From Thermoplasmata archaeon (lineage in GTDB: Archaea > Thermoplasmatota > Thermoplasmata > Lutacidiplasmatales > UBA184), in contig JAKIVW010000001.1 of the NCBI GenBank assembly GCA_022750355.1, forward strand, positions 22,414 to 46,111: a stretch of 23,698 nt of DNA, read 5' to 3'. The position numbers and the translations under genes were made by a program. This document shows, one piece after another, positions 1 through 7,642 of the stretch; position 1 is the stretch's first letter, and each line of letters begins with the position of its first letter. Below the pieces are notes generated by a model, which was given only the letters and a program-made list of their open reading frames with translations, had not been told where the DNA came from and made no database searches.

Positions 1-168
1 TCCCCTTGCGATCGACCCCGATTTAAGGAGCCGTCAACGGAAACTGACGAACCGCCCGCCTCCGACCGAGGGCCGAGCAGCCCGCCCCGGGGGTTCCGCC
101 GAGCCTGAGGTTAAACCAGTAACATCGGGGTTTATGCGCTCCGGACCGACTGCCCCGTCGGAAGGAAC
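1..168. other. Left-edge non-coding stretch
   Basis: I see no gene here. A TAA at 24-26 could end a plus-strand gene lying left of the window, but only seven codons of it would be visible. A weak TATA-like TTTATG at 131-136 sits about 36 nt before the ATG at 169. The sequence ggaagga (160-166) resembles a ribosome binding site but is only 2 nt from the ATG, so it is a poor one. Confidence 0.4.
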
Positions 169-588
169 ATGCCGAAACCGTCGGTGAAGGGAGAGGGCAC
201 CCGCGCCAAGCCATGGACGTTGAAGACCCCGAGCGGGCAATCGGAGTTCAACGCCTACCGAGATCCGGCGTCGGACCCGCCGGCGCTGATCGTAACGGTC
301 GGGAAGACCGAGCTCCGCTACCACCTTCGCGCGATCGAGGACCTCGCCGCGATGCTGTCGGCGAACGGCGATTGGGTCCTGCTCGGGAGCACGGACGAGG
401 GGAAGGAAGCGCCCGCCGCGACCGTGGAGGCCTGGGGTCGATCCGCCTCGAATCCGGTGGGCAGCTGGTATGGGCTCAAGAAGGGGCTCCGAGGTCGGTT
501 CGGGATGTATGTTCCCCCGGTCCTGGAGGCGCTCGGCACCGCCGAGGTCGAGCACAACCCCAAGAACAACCGGATGCGCGCCCTCTGA
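169..588 (+). CDS. Conserved hypothetical protein, bacterial-type family
   Basis: A 139-residue soluble protein without signal peptide or membrane segment. I recognise its overall pattern from an uncharacterised family common in actinobacteria and other bacteria: a start like MPKPSVKGEG followed by PWxLKTPxG, a central VEAWGRSxxNPVGSWYGLKKG (residues about 86-106), RGRFGMYVPP, and an ending HNPKNNRMRAL. It may correspond to DUF6855, but I could not check that number. The density of invariant Trp, Gly and Arg suggests a conserved fold or active site; the function is unknown. It stands alone on the plus strand and is convergent with the next gene. Its presence in an archaeon may reflect transfer from bacteria. 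The ATG at 169 agrees with the family's usual N-terminus. Confidence 0.85.
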   Translation: MPKPSVKGEGTRAKPWTLKTPSGQSEFNAYRDPASDPPALIVTVGKTELRYHLRAIEDLAAMLSANGDWVLLGSTDEGKEAPAATVEAWGRSASNPVGSWYGLKKGLRGRFGMYVPPVLEALGTAEVEHNPKNNRMRAL

Positions 589-630
589 GACCGGTTCGGC
601 CCCGGAGCGCCGCTTGCGTCGGAAGGAGAA

Positions 631-645
631 CGTCCGGTCCGGACG
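631..645. terminator. Palindrome between convergent genes
   Basis: The 15-nt palindrome CGTCCGGTCCGGACG fills the gap directly before the stop of the TfoX-like gene and after the stop of the plus-strand gene. As RNA it would fold with at least 5 bp of stem from either strand. Archaeal terminators normally need a T-run, which is absent, so it may only be a 3'-end stabilising structure. Confidence 0.3.
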
Positions 646-1008
646 CTAGCGTTTCGGGGGCTTCGCCTTCTTCGGCGCCAAGCTCGCCGCATATTCCTGC
701 GAGCGAGCCACCCACTTCCGCGAAGCGGAGGGACTCGCCCGGATCGAGCTCGGAAGGACCCGGTACTCTTTCATCGCTCGGCCGGGCATCGGTTCGAACG
801 GGACAAATCCGGGGATGGCGTCGGCCGAGGCACGATCCTTCTCGGAGAGCCGGACGAACACCTGCTCCCCGAAAACGCCGAAGAACATATGGCCGTTCGC
901 GAAAGCGGCGGGCTGACCGAACATCGATTTGACGGTGACCTTCGGGAGTTCGGCCGCCAGTCCCTCAAACACCTTCACCGCCGCGGCCGCGGGTTTTGGG
1001 ACTCCCAT
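646..1008 (-). CDS. TfoX N-terminal domain protein
   Basis: A 120-residue protein matching the stand-alone TfoX_N domain: an N-terminal helix, then VKSMFGQPAAFANGHMFFGV (about 26-45), VFVRLSEKD, and FEPMPGRAMKEYRVLP (about 71-86). These are the landmarks of the family (MFG, G-hydrophobic-F, RL, FxPMPGR.MKEY). In gamma-proteobacteria the domain occurs in the competence regulator TfoX/Sxy; stand-alone versions are common and their role is unknown. The C-terminus is rich in Lys and Pro. The reading frame stays open far upstream, through the region antisense to the cyclase, but that part does not resemble protein. The ATG at 1008 places the start where the family begins. No obvious ribosome binding site precedes it. 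Confidence 0.82.
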   Translation of the reverse strand: MGVPKPAAAAVKVFEGLAAELPKVTVKSMFGQPAAFANGHMFFGVFGEQVFVRLSEKDRASADAIPGFVPFEPMPGRAMKEYRVLPSSIRASPSASRKWVARSQEYAASLAPKKAKPPKR

Positions 1009-1230
1009 GAGTTCGCTCGGTGGGGGAAAGGTACGACCGCCTCTTGAAAGGTAGGGAACCGCCCGCGGGCGGACCGTCACCGAGTAGCCTCGCGTGGAGA
1101 CGGTTCGTCCTTCGGGGGACGAACCCCCGACAATTTTCCCCCTCGGGCGTGGACGACGGGCGCTCGATATCCGCTGCGGACGCGAAGCAAGGGGCCAAAT
1201 CCTAGAGGCCGGTCCCGAGGGTGGCATACC

Positions 1231-3225
1231 GTGGCTTCCAACCCTCCATCTACGTCGCGGCGACTGGCCGCGATCATGTTCACCGACATTGTCGGTTTCA
1301 CCGCGCTGGCCCAAACCAGCGAATCCGACGCCCTCCGACTCCTGGAACGTCACAACCAGCTTCTCCGACCCTTCTTCCTCCGTTTCCGAGGTCGGGAGGT
1401 CAAGACCATGGGCGACTCGTTCCTGGTGGAGTTCGAGAGTGCGCTCGAAGCCACGACGTGCGCCGTCGAGATCCAACGGTCGCTCCGGTCGGCCGTCCCC
1501 GGTCTCCCCGATCGCGAGCGGATCCGCATCCGGATCGGAATTCACCTGGGGGATGTCGTCAGCTCGAACGGGGATGTGTTCGGCGACGCCGTGAACATCG
1601 CCTCGCGGATCGAGCCGCTGGCCGAGCCCGGCGGCATCTGTGTCTCGGGCCCGGTCTACGATCAGGTGCAGAACAAGGTCGACCTGCGCTTCGACCGGGT
1701 GGACGCTCCGGAACTCAAGAACGTACAGATGCCGATACCGGTCTACCGCATCATTCTCGCCCCCGAGCCTCCCCAGCCCGGATCGAGCTCGGGAGGGCCG
1801 GAAGCGCCCCGACGGCTGGCGGTCCTCCCCCTCACCAACATGAGTGCCGACCCGCAGGACGAGTTCTTCGCGGACGGACTGACCGAGGAGATCATCACCG
1901 AACTCTCCCGGATCGCCAGCCTCCGCGTGATCGCCCGGACCTCGGTGATGCGGTACAAGGGAGTTACCAAGTCGGTCCGAGAGATCGGGGCCGAGCTTCG
2001 AGTCGGCTACGTCCTCGAAGGGAGCGTTCGGAAGGCCGGCAATCGGATCCGTATCACTACTCAATTGATCGACGCGGCCACGGAGGAGCACCTCTGGGCC
2101 GATCGATTCGACCGCGAACTCGCGGACATCTTCGCGGTGCAGGCCGACATCGCGTCGAGTGTGGCAGAAGCGCTCGACCTTCGGCTTCGCCCGACCCCGG
2201 CCGCCGCCCGGGTCGCGCCTCCGAATGTGGAGGCGTACACCCTCTATCTCCGGGGTCGCTTCCTCTGGAACCAACGGACGAGCGCATCGGTCCAGGAGGC
2301 GATGCATCGATTCGAGGAAGCCATCGCGATCGATCCCAGTTTCCCCCTCGCGCACTCGGGCCTGGCCGATTGCTATTCCATTTTGGTCGACCGGGGGGTG
2401 ATCTCGGACGAGGAGGGTATCCCGAAGGCCCGGGCCGAGGCCGAGCAAGGGCTGGCCCTGGATTCCAGTTCGGCCGAGGTCCATGCTTCGCTGGGCCTGG
2501 TCCTCACGCACTCGTCGGACTTCCGCCGGGCCGAACAGGAGTTGCGCGCCGCCATCGCGCTGAATCCGGGGTATGCGATCGCGCACCACTGGCTGCATCT
2601 GGTGCTCCTCTCCGGAGGCCGCGTGGAAGAAGCGGTCCGTGAAATGCGAGCGGCGGAGGAGTTGGATCCGTTGTCGCCCATCGTCCTGAACTCCGCCGGA
2701 TTGCTCAGCTGGATTTCGGGCCATCCGGAAGAGGGGCTGCGAAAGTTGGAACGAGCGCTGGAACTGGCTCCCACCTCCGACGCCGCCATGTTCAACCTGG
2801 TCTCGCTCCTCGCCCTGACGCACCGGGAGAACGACGCGCGCGCCCGGCTCAAATCATTCGAGGACGGGGCCGCCGCGCCCACGTCCAAGTTCTGGGTGGC
2901 GGCGTGCAGCTACGGAGTGCTGGGCGATCGGGCGGAGGCCTCGGGGATGGTGGAACGAATGCGGTCGCTCCCCCAGACCGAGCACATCCCTCCTCGGATG
3001 TTCGGATTCATTCTCGCGGTGGTCGGCGACTTCGACGGGGCCTATTCGATCTTTCTGGATGATCGCAACTCGGGCGGTGGGGCGTTCCGAGCGGGAATTC
3101 GTGTCTCGCCCGCGCTCCAGAAGTTCCGGGAGGACCCCCGCTTCGAATTGCTGGTGAAGAAATGGGAGGCCGCCTCCCCGCTGGACCTCCCGCGGGTCGA
3201 GGGTGCCGCGCGCCACGGGACGTAG
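1231..3225 (+). CDS. Class III adenylate cyclase with TolB-like domain and TPR repeats
   Basis: A 664-residue cytosolic signalling protein. Residues 10-175 are a class III nucleotide cyclase domain: metal-binding Asp19 (FTDIVGF) and Asp62 (KTMGDS), base-selecting Lys58 and Asp115, and transition-state Asn122 and Arg126 (DAVNIASR). The full catalytic set is present and the Lys/Asp pair predicts ATP as substrate and cAMP as product. Residues about 194-322 match the TolB amino-terminal-like domain that often follows such cyclases in bacteria (RRLAVLPLTN, FADGLTEEIITEL, YVLEGSVRK). Residues about 335-650 form TPR-like helical repeats, likely a protein-interaction platform. The start is GTG, 6 nt after GAGGGTGG (1217-1224). 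A possible TATA, GATATCC, lies at 1170-1176. It is followed 2 nt later by the next ATG, so the two genes are probably cotranscribed. This architecture is mainly bacterial, so transfer is plausible. Confidence 0.93.
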   Translation: MASNPPSTSRRLAAIMFTDIVGFTALAQTSESDALRLLERHNQLLRPFFLRFRGREVKTMGDSFLVEFESALEATTCAVEIQRSLRSAVPGLPDRERIRIRIGIHLGDVVSSNGDVFGDAVNIASRIEPLAEPGGICVSGPVYDQVQNKVDLRFDRVDAPELKNVQMPIPVYRIILAPEPPQPGSSSGGPEAPRRLAVLPLTNMSADPQDEFFADGLTEEIITELSRIASLRVIARTSVMRYKGVTKSVREIGAELRVGYVLEGSVRKAGNRIRITTQLIDAATEEHLWADRFDRELADIFAVQADIASSVAEALDLRLRPTPAAARVAPPNVEAYTLYLRGRFLWNQRTSASVQEAMHRFEEAIAIDPSFPLAHSGLADCYSILVDRGVISDEEGIPKARAEAEQGLALDSSSAEVHASLGLVLTHSSDFRRAEQELRAAIALNPGYAIAHHWLHLVLLSGGRVEEAVREMRAAEELDPLSPIVLNSAGLLSWISGHPEEGLRKLERALELAPTSDAAMFNLVSLLALTHRENDARARLKSFEDGAAAPTSKFWVAACSYGVLGDRAEASGMVERMRSLPQTEHIPPRMFGFILAVVGDFDGAYSIFLDDRNSGGGAFRAGIRVSPALQKFREDPRFELLVKKWEAASPLDLPRVEGAARHGT

Positions 3226-3227
3226 GA

Positions 3228-3674
3228 ATGGTCGTCCCGGCCCCCACGACGACGGAGGAACGGAGCACTCCCCCGTGGGGACCCCGATTTCTCGGGCTGA
3301 ATTCGTGGGTCTATCGGCTCGAGTACGGGGTGGCGTTCTTCGCAATCCTATGGATTCTTCTTGGGGGATTCGGTCGGATCGTCGGCAGCCTCCCCGTCAC
3401 AGCGATCGCTCTCACGGTGTTCTGGTTCGCCTGGCCTGACCTCGGAGCGTTCCTTCCGATCGGCATCGCTACCCGAAAAGGTCGGCCGTGGCCAAGCTGG
3501 GGGCCCGGGCTGTACAACGGTCTTCACACCTTCCTCACGTGGGCCGTCGTCTTCGTGCTGTGGAGCCTGGCCACGAATTCGATTCCTTGGCCGTTACTCG
3601 GTTGGCCGCTGCATATCGTGCTGGACCGAGCGACCGGGTTCACTCTCCGGGCGCCGGTCGCTGCTTCGCCCTAA
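3228..3674 (+). CDS. DUF4260-like integral membrane protein
   Basis: A 148-residue protein with about four hydrophobic segments (roughly 34-47, 55-79, 101-116 and 121-132) and no cleavable signal. It carries the polar landmarks I associate with the DUF4260 family: FAWPDLG (about 67-73), GPGLYNGLHTF (about 92-102) and PLHIVLDRATGF (about 127-138). The conserved Asp, Tyr-Asn, His and His-x3-Asp within or next to membrane segments suggest an enzyme or a metal site, but the family function is unknown. The ATG at 3228 follows the cyclase stop by 2 nt with taggaatg, giving translational coupling. It might therefore act together with the cyclase, for example as an output or partner, but nothing in the sequence proves this. 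Longer in-frame starts would overlap the cyclase. Confidence 0.8.
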   Translation: MVVPAPTTTEERSTPPWGPRFLGLNSWVYRLEYGVAFFAILWILLGGFGRIVGSLPVTAIALTVFWFAWPDLGAFLPIGIATRKGRPWPSWGPGLYNGLHTFLTWAVVFVLWSLATNSIPWPLLGWPLHIVLDRATGFTLRAPVAASP

Positions 3675-3718
3675 GCGACGCACGCGGGAGCAGCCCCTCG
3701 GGCCCCGGTAGCGGGCGT

Positions 3719-4471
3719 TCAAGGTCGGGGCGGGGAAGCGTGAGAGCTAATGACCTCCGGGAACCGGAGTTCGTACGCCTCCTGTCCTTGGGGATACTCC
3801 TTCGTCTTCACGCTCGTCCGTTCCAGGGCGATCCCCGAGTCCGTCAGCCACTCTCGTTGCAGGGCGATCTGCTCTCCGAGATAGACGTTGAGCAAGGTCT
3901 GTCCGGGACTCGCGCCCGCCACCATGCGCGACGCGCCGACGATCGGTCCCCCGACCAGGGTGAGCGCCTCGCCCACCATCACGAGCTCGCACGGACCGGC
4001 GTCGGCCCCGAGCGAGAGCCCCACGCCGACCGGAAAGTTTCGAGACGTGCGACGCAAGTTGGCCACTAGTGCGCCCGCGGCGGGCAGGAGCGACTGGCAA
4101 AACTCCGGGACCTCCCGGAGGGCGGACGGGGCCCCCGGAGGGGTCAGCCAGTACGCGATGAACCCATCCCCGGTGAACTTGTCGAACCATCCCCCGTTCG
4201 CATTCGCGAGGCTGCGAACCGCCTCCGTGAAGCCGACGATGAATCGAGCGAACAAGGTGGTCTGGACCGATTCGCGGAGCACGATCGTGGACAGCCGGAG
4301 GTCGCCGACCACGACCGACGCTTCGACCGAAGTGGAGCGATGGTGCAACAGGTCTTCGATGGCACTCCCCCCGAGCGAATCCCGGGCGCCAGGGGGTCCG
4401 TGCCGGGCGAGCACCGCATCGAGGCCCGCCAATCGTGCGTCCGGCGATGTCGGAGCGGCCGTTTCGATCAT
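3719..4471 (-). CDS. Second class III nucleotide cyclase-like protein
   Basis: A 250-residue protein with one cyclase homology domain (about 50-205). Metal Asp57 lies in VVGDLRLST and Asp102 in DKFTGDGF; Lys98 takes the adenine-binding position. Further on, Thr171 occupies the second base-selecting position (a Lys/Thr pair is known in some bacterial adenylate cyclases), and Arg182 of GASRMV aligns with the transition-state Arg. The transition-state Asn, however, is replaced by Val178 (compare VNIASR in the neighbouring cyclase with IVGASR here). Activity may be reduced or the protein may be regulatory. There is no membrane segment and no clear partner domain. The frame is open upstream to 4762, but that part overlaps the next gene and is not protein-like, so I use the ATG at 4471. 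It converges on the DUF4260-like gene. Confidence 0.82.
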   Translation of the reverse strand: MIETAAPTSPDARLAGLDAVLARHGPPGARDSLGGSAIEDLLHHRSTSVEASVVVGDLRLSTIVLRESVQTTLFARFIVGFTEAVRSLANANGGWFDKFTGDGFIAYWLTPPGAPSALREVPEFCQSLLPAAGALVANLRRTSRNFPVGVGLSLGADAGPCELVMVGEALTLVGGPIVGASRMVAGASPGQTLLNVYLGEQIALQREWLTDSGIALERTSVKTKEYPQGQEAYELRFPEVISSHASPPRP

Positions 4472-4710
4472 CGTGCGGTTCGGTGCGGCCGTTCGAACCC
4501 TGGCCGGAGCGCCCCGGTCCCGGTCGGCCCGCGCGGGCGTCCCATGGAAGAGGCTTCCATACGCCTTTCGATGGGCCGGGACCGCGGAAGTCGAGGGCGA
4601 CCCGAGCGAATCTCGGTTCCCACGGAGCCCCGACCCGGCCCTCGGGCGAAGTCTCCCATCCCGTGTCCGAAGGTGTAAGTAACCGAGCGTCGTACGAGGA
4701 CCGGCAAGCA

Positions 4711-4726
4711 GGCTCTCTCGAGAGCC
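4711..4726. promoter_or_regulatory. Inverted repeat upstream of the GYD gene
   Basis: GGCTCT-CTCG-AGAGCC: perfect 6-bp arms with a 4-nt centre, 22 nt before the GYD-domain start. It could be an operator or a leader hairpin. A weak TATA-like stretch (gtaagtaac, 4675-4683) lies 30-36 nt upstream, which would put the repeat close to the transcription start. Confidence 0.3.
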
Positions 4727-4748
4727 ATCTGCACGGGAGTTCGAACCG

Positions 4749-5078
4749 ATGCCACTGTACATGTTCCAGTTCGCCTACAGTCCGGAATCGTGGGCCGCCT
4801 TGGTCAAGAAACCGGAAGACCGGAGCGCCGCGGTGGACGCCCTCGCGAAGTCGGTGGGGGGACGCTTAGTCTCCCTATTCTATCACATGGGCGACTACGA
4901 CGGAACGGCCATCATCGAGGCCCCCGACGATATGGCCGCGAATGCCGCGATCATGGCCTCCGTCGCGAGCGGCGGGATCCGGTCGTCGCGGACGACTCGC
5001 CTCTACTCCCCGAAGGAGCTGGTCGACATCCTCGGACGTGCCGGTAAGGCCCCGTATCGCCCTCCGGGAAAGTCCTAG
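4749..5078 (+). CDS. GYD domain-containing protein
   Basis: A 109-residue soluble protein of the GYD family, a small ferredoxin-like alpha/beta fold that usually forms oligomers. Recognisable parts are the N-terminal MPLYMFQFAYSPESWAALV strand-helix, LVSLFYHMGDYDGTAIIEAPDD (about 40-61), in which GDYDG is the signature, and TTRLYSPKELVDIL near the C-terminus (about 82-95). No biochemical function is established for the family. The ATG at 4749 begins exactly at the family N-terminus. The gene is divergent from the second cyclase with 277 nt between the two starts. The C-terminal tail of about 14 residues is basic and Pro-rich. Confidence 0.87.
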   Translation: MPLYMFQFAYSPESWAALVKKPEDRSAAVDALAKSVGGRLVSLFYHMGDYDGTAIIEAPDDMAANAAIMASVASGGIRSSRTTRLYSPKELVDILGRAGKAPYRPPGKS

Positions 5079-5233
5079 CCGCTGCGGCGTTTCATCCCCC
5101 CCACCCTACGTTCCGAGCTCGGACAGGCCGGCGTCCCGCCGCCCCAACGGCCGGAGCGGATCCACCCAAGCGACTTTACGAGAACCGCCGACCGACTACG
5201 CACGGATGTAGTCCCGACGGATTCGGTCCCTTC

Positions 5234-5863
5234 GTGCTGTCGCTGCCGGTCGTCGAGGCGTGCTCGGCCGCCGCGTTGGTTGCGACGGCCGTCGGATTCC
5301 TCGCGACGCGAATCCGAAGTCCGAGGTCGACCGGACCGGTCCGCGTTCGGGCCCGGAGCCCGCCGGCCCGGGGGACCCAGGCACTCTGGATCGGCGGCAC
5401 CTTCCTCGCGCTGCTCTGGCCGGTCGGCGTGTTCATCGCTCCCACCTATGCCTATCACTGGCCCCCCGTTCCGGATGGGTCGGACGCGTGGGTCGTTCAG
5501 CTATTCGGGCTGGCCCTGGGGGTGTTGGGTGGGATTCTGTTCGCTCGGGCCGCTCGGGCCCTCGGGCGGCAAATGACCCCCGCGATCCAGGTCCGCGAGG
5601 ACCACCAACTGTTGCAGACCGGGCCGTATCGGTACATTCGTCACCCGGTGTACACCGCGATCATCACGATCTCCCTCGCCCAAACGCTGGTGTTCCTGAG
5701 CCCGCCCCTCGCCCTGCTCACGGTACTCCTCTTCGGACTCGCGTCCTATCGGGCTCGACTGGAGGAGGCGCTCCTCGGATCCCCCGGGGTCTTTGGGCCG
5801 ACCTACGCTTCGTACATGGCTCGAACCGGACGGTTCCTGCCTCGGTGGCGGCGTTCGTCATAG
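5234..5863 (+). CDS. ICMT/PEMT-type membrane methyltransferase
   Basis: A 209-residue integral membrane protein with about five hydrophobic segments. The diagnostic SAM-binding motif of the isoprenylcysteine carboxyl methyltransferase/phospholipid methyltransferase superfamily is at 130-139 (GPYRYIRHPV), preceded by the DHQLLQT lead-in. It is followed by RARLEEALL (about 173-181) and FGPTYASYMARTGRFLP (about 187-203), the usual E-E, Y-x2-Y and R-F-P pattern. It probably methylates a lipid or a membrane-embedded small molecule; the substrate cannot be read from the sequence. The start is GTG at 5234, and no in-frame ATG lies earlier. A large polar insertion (about 26-48), rich in Arg and Pro, separates the first two membrane helices. 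Confidence 0.87.
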   Translation: MLSLPVVEACSAAALVATAVGFLATRIRSPRSTGPVRVRARSPPARGTQALWIGGTFLALLWPVGVFIAPTYAYHWPPVPDGSDAWVVQLFGLALGVLGGILFARAARALGRQMTPAIQVREDHQLLQTGPYRYIRHPVYTAIITISLAQTLVFLSPPLALLTVLLFGLASYRARLEEALLGSPGVFGPTYASYMARTGRFLPRWRRSS

Positions 5864-5984
5864 TCCACGATTCCTGCCCTCACTTCCGGGGTCCTTCTCC
5901 GTAGGCGTGCTTCCGGATAGAATGATATCGCTCCCGGCTCTACCTCGACCGGGTACCCAGGTGGGTGTGACGTGACAGTGCCAA

Positions 5985-6150
5985 TTGCCCGACGAGCGCC
6001 ACACGCCGGGAGACTACCTCTGGGAAGAAGTCGAACGGGCGGGGTAGAATGGGGAGCTCCTGCCGGCCGAGGCGGTCCACAACTTGCGCGCGGCGGCCCA
6101 GTGGGTAACGAAGACGGCGGCGTTCGTACGCGCGATCGGGAGGCTCGTGC
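5985..6150 (+). pseudogene. Possible decayed small gene with in-frame TAG
   Basis: Frame 3 from a TTG at 5985 reads like protein: PDERHTPGDYLWEEVERAG, then TAG at 6045-6047, then an amphipathic stretch (AEAVHNLRAAAQWV, TKTAAFVRAIGRLVHD). A one-base shift close to the end would let it finish in the TGA that overlaps the ATG of the Rieske gene. Codon choice looks like the coding style here. It may be a degraded short gene, a sequence error or chance. I recognise no family. The rest of 5864-6150 holds only an AT-rich patch (gatagaatgatatcg, 5915-5929) that could be a promoter. Confidence 0.25.
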
Positions 6151-6462
6151 ATGACCGAAACGTTCCGGCTGGAGAAGTCCGCCCTGCCCACCGAGGGTCA
6201 CGCCGTTCGCGTGATGGTCAATGGTACCCCGGTGGCTGTATTCCGGGTGGGCGGCGAATTGCACGCCATCGACGCTCGTTGCACCCACGTGGGCGGCCCG
6301 TTGGATCGGGGGGCGATCTCCGGGAACCAGGTGACCTGTCCGTTGCACGGGTCGGTCTTCGACGTCCGCGACGGCAAGGTGATCCGGGGGCCGGCCGCCC
6401 GTCCGGTCACGGCGTATCGCGCACGCCTCGAGGGAGAGACGCTGATCCTGGAACGCGACTGA
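6151..6462 (+). CDS. Rieske-type [2Fe-2S] ferredoxin
   Basis: A 103-residue soluble Rieske ferredoxin. Ligand pair one is Cys44-Thr-His46 (CTHVGGPLDRG) and pair two is Cys63-x2-His66 (CPLHGSVFDVRDG), with 16 residues between, as in dioxygenase and NirD-type Rieske domains. All four cluster ligands are present. No membrane anchor or signal is seen, so it is a cytosolic electron carrier; its oxygenase or reductase partner is not in this window. The ATG at 6151 fits the family start. It ends 28 nt before the stop of the convergent M29-like gene. Confidence 0.93.
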   Translation: MTETFRLEKSALPTEGHAVRVMVNGTPVAVFRVGGELHAIDARCTHVGGPLDRGAISGNQVTCPLHGSVFDVRDGKVIRGPAARPVTAYRARLEGETLILERD

Positions 6463-6490
6463 ATCGGCGTGGCCCCCCGCCGCACGAACC

Positions 6491-7642
6491 TCACGCGACG
6501 ATCCGACCCCGCTTCAAGATCGGGCGTCCGTCCACGGAGAGGTCGGACCCCCGCAGGATGAGCCACGCCCACCAATCGGTGCGCGTGCGACCTCCGAGTT
6601 GGTCGTTCTTGCCGAGTTGGAGGGTGACGGCCCCGTAGGCCTGATCCTGCAGCAGGGGGGCGATCTCGATCCGATCGTTGAGTCCGATCGACAAGGTCCC
6701 GGGTCGTTCCCGACCGGGCCCGGCTCGGTTGTAGCTTTGACGGAACAGTCCCTCTCCCTGCTCGTAAGTGAATCGGGCGAGGCGACCCGTCTCGAACGTC
6801 CATCGACCCCCGACCACCTCGCCGATGGTGTCCATCACGCCGACCGAGTTGGCCACATTGGAGTGGAACGTCCCCTCCGCCACGTGTTCATCGAGGGCGA
6901 CGGTGACCACGCCGGCCGGCAACTGGATCAAATTCCAGTTCCCCCTGGCCCCGGCGCGGGAGACGAGCCCATCGGAACGGTCGGGGGTCCGCTGCCGCAA
7001 TCCGAGTCGAAGGTCGGTTCCGTTGACGTGGTGGATCTCGAGGGTGTGGCCCTCCGCCAGCCGTTTCGCGACCCGCACCGCCCGCCGTTGGAGCTCGGCG
7101 GGGTCGAGCAACGTGGCCGCGACCAGCTCCTCCCGCCACGCGGCCAGGTCGACGCCGTACATGCGGGCCGACGCCTCCGAAACCCGTCCGACCGCCATCT
7201 GGACGGCCCGGGCCCCCGCTTTTTCGGCGGCCCGGTAAAGGGCATCTCGGTACTCGCCGAGCTTGAACATCGTCGGCCGTGGGAGGGCGTGGAACCGTTC
7301 CCGATCGCTCGGACCGAAGAAGCTCACGAAAACGTCGCTCCGCTCCAGCGCGGCGCGTTGGTGGGCGCCCAGTCGTGCCAGGTCCGCGGGGCGGACCTCG
7401 CTCGCGGCGGCCCAGTACGTGGGCTCATCCTGGTAGATCAGCATCGGTTGCGCCCCGATCCGCAGGGCTTCCAGAACGAACGCGTTCGCGAACTCCAGTG
7501 TCTCCGTCCAACTCTCGATCGTCACCCGTTCGCCCTTGCGCAGGCGGAGGGACTTCCGGAGGACGATTCGGGCCATGGCGCGATTCCGCTGATCCGGAGA
7601 TCCGACCCGACGCATCGACCGATCTACGGTGGCCTCCTTCAT
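6491..7642 (-). CDS. M29 (aminopeptidase T)-like protein, metal ligands lost
   Basis: The 383-residue C-terminal unit of the fused frame, which may also be translated alone from the ATG at 7642 or 7615. It has the COG2309/M29 landmarks: IVLRKSLRLRKGERVTIESW near the start, MFKLGEYR, TLEIHHVNGTDLRLGL in the middle, LPAG and EGTFHSNV, and a C-terminal LSVDGRPILKRGRIV. Known M29 enzymes bind two metals through two Glu, two His and an Asp in the C-terminal half. Here the Glu after PAG is Val (PAGVVTV), the GTVHIALG His is Thr (GAVTLQLG), and the HxD motif is replaced in TDWWAWL. The last ~120 residues hold no His at all. It may bind peptides or have another role instead of hydrolysis. Family assignment is good, activity doubtful. 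Confidence 0.75.
   Translation of the reverse strand: MKEATVDRSMRRVGSPDQRNRAMARIVLRKSLRLRKGERVTIESWTETLEFANAFVLEALRIGAQPMLIYQDEPTYWAAASEVRPADLARLGAHQRAALERSDVFVSFFGPSDRERFHALPRPTMFKLGEYRDALYRAAEKAGARAVQMAVGRVSEASARMYGVDLAAWREELVAATLLDPAELQRRAVRVAKRLAEGHTLEIHHVNGTDLRLGLRQRTPDRSDGLVSRAGARGNWNLIQLPAGVVTVALDEHVAEGTFHSNVANSVGVMDTIGEVVGGRWTFETGRLARFTYEQGEGLFRQSYNRAGPGRERPGTLSIGLNDRIEIAPLLQDQAYGAVTLQLGKNDQLGGRTRTDWWAWLILRGSDLSVDGRPILKRGRIVA

Noticed and set aside
1009..2823. Long minus-strand open frame continuous with the TfoX-like gene
   Set aside because: It is antisense to the cyclase, has Arg/Gly/Glu-rich shadow composition and no recognisable domain before the TfoX part.
3228..4471. Pycsar-like cyclase plus membrane effector pair
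   Set aside because: The membrane protein resembles DUF4260, not a Pycsar effector, lies convergent to the second cyclase, and the other cyclase has TolB/TPR architecture instead.
4480..4510. Another GTTCGAACCC resembling a tRNA T-loop
   Set aside because: No 5-bp T-stem or cloverleaf can be drawn around it.
4700..4760. GTTCGAACC resembling a tRNA T-loop
   Set aside because: The flanking bases do not form a T-stem and no acceptor stem or anticodon arm fits.
6045..6047. Pyrrolysine read through TAG
   Set aside because: No Pyl genes are in the window and a decayed frame or sequence error is simpler.
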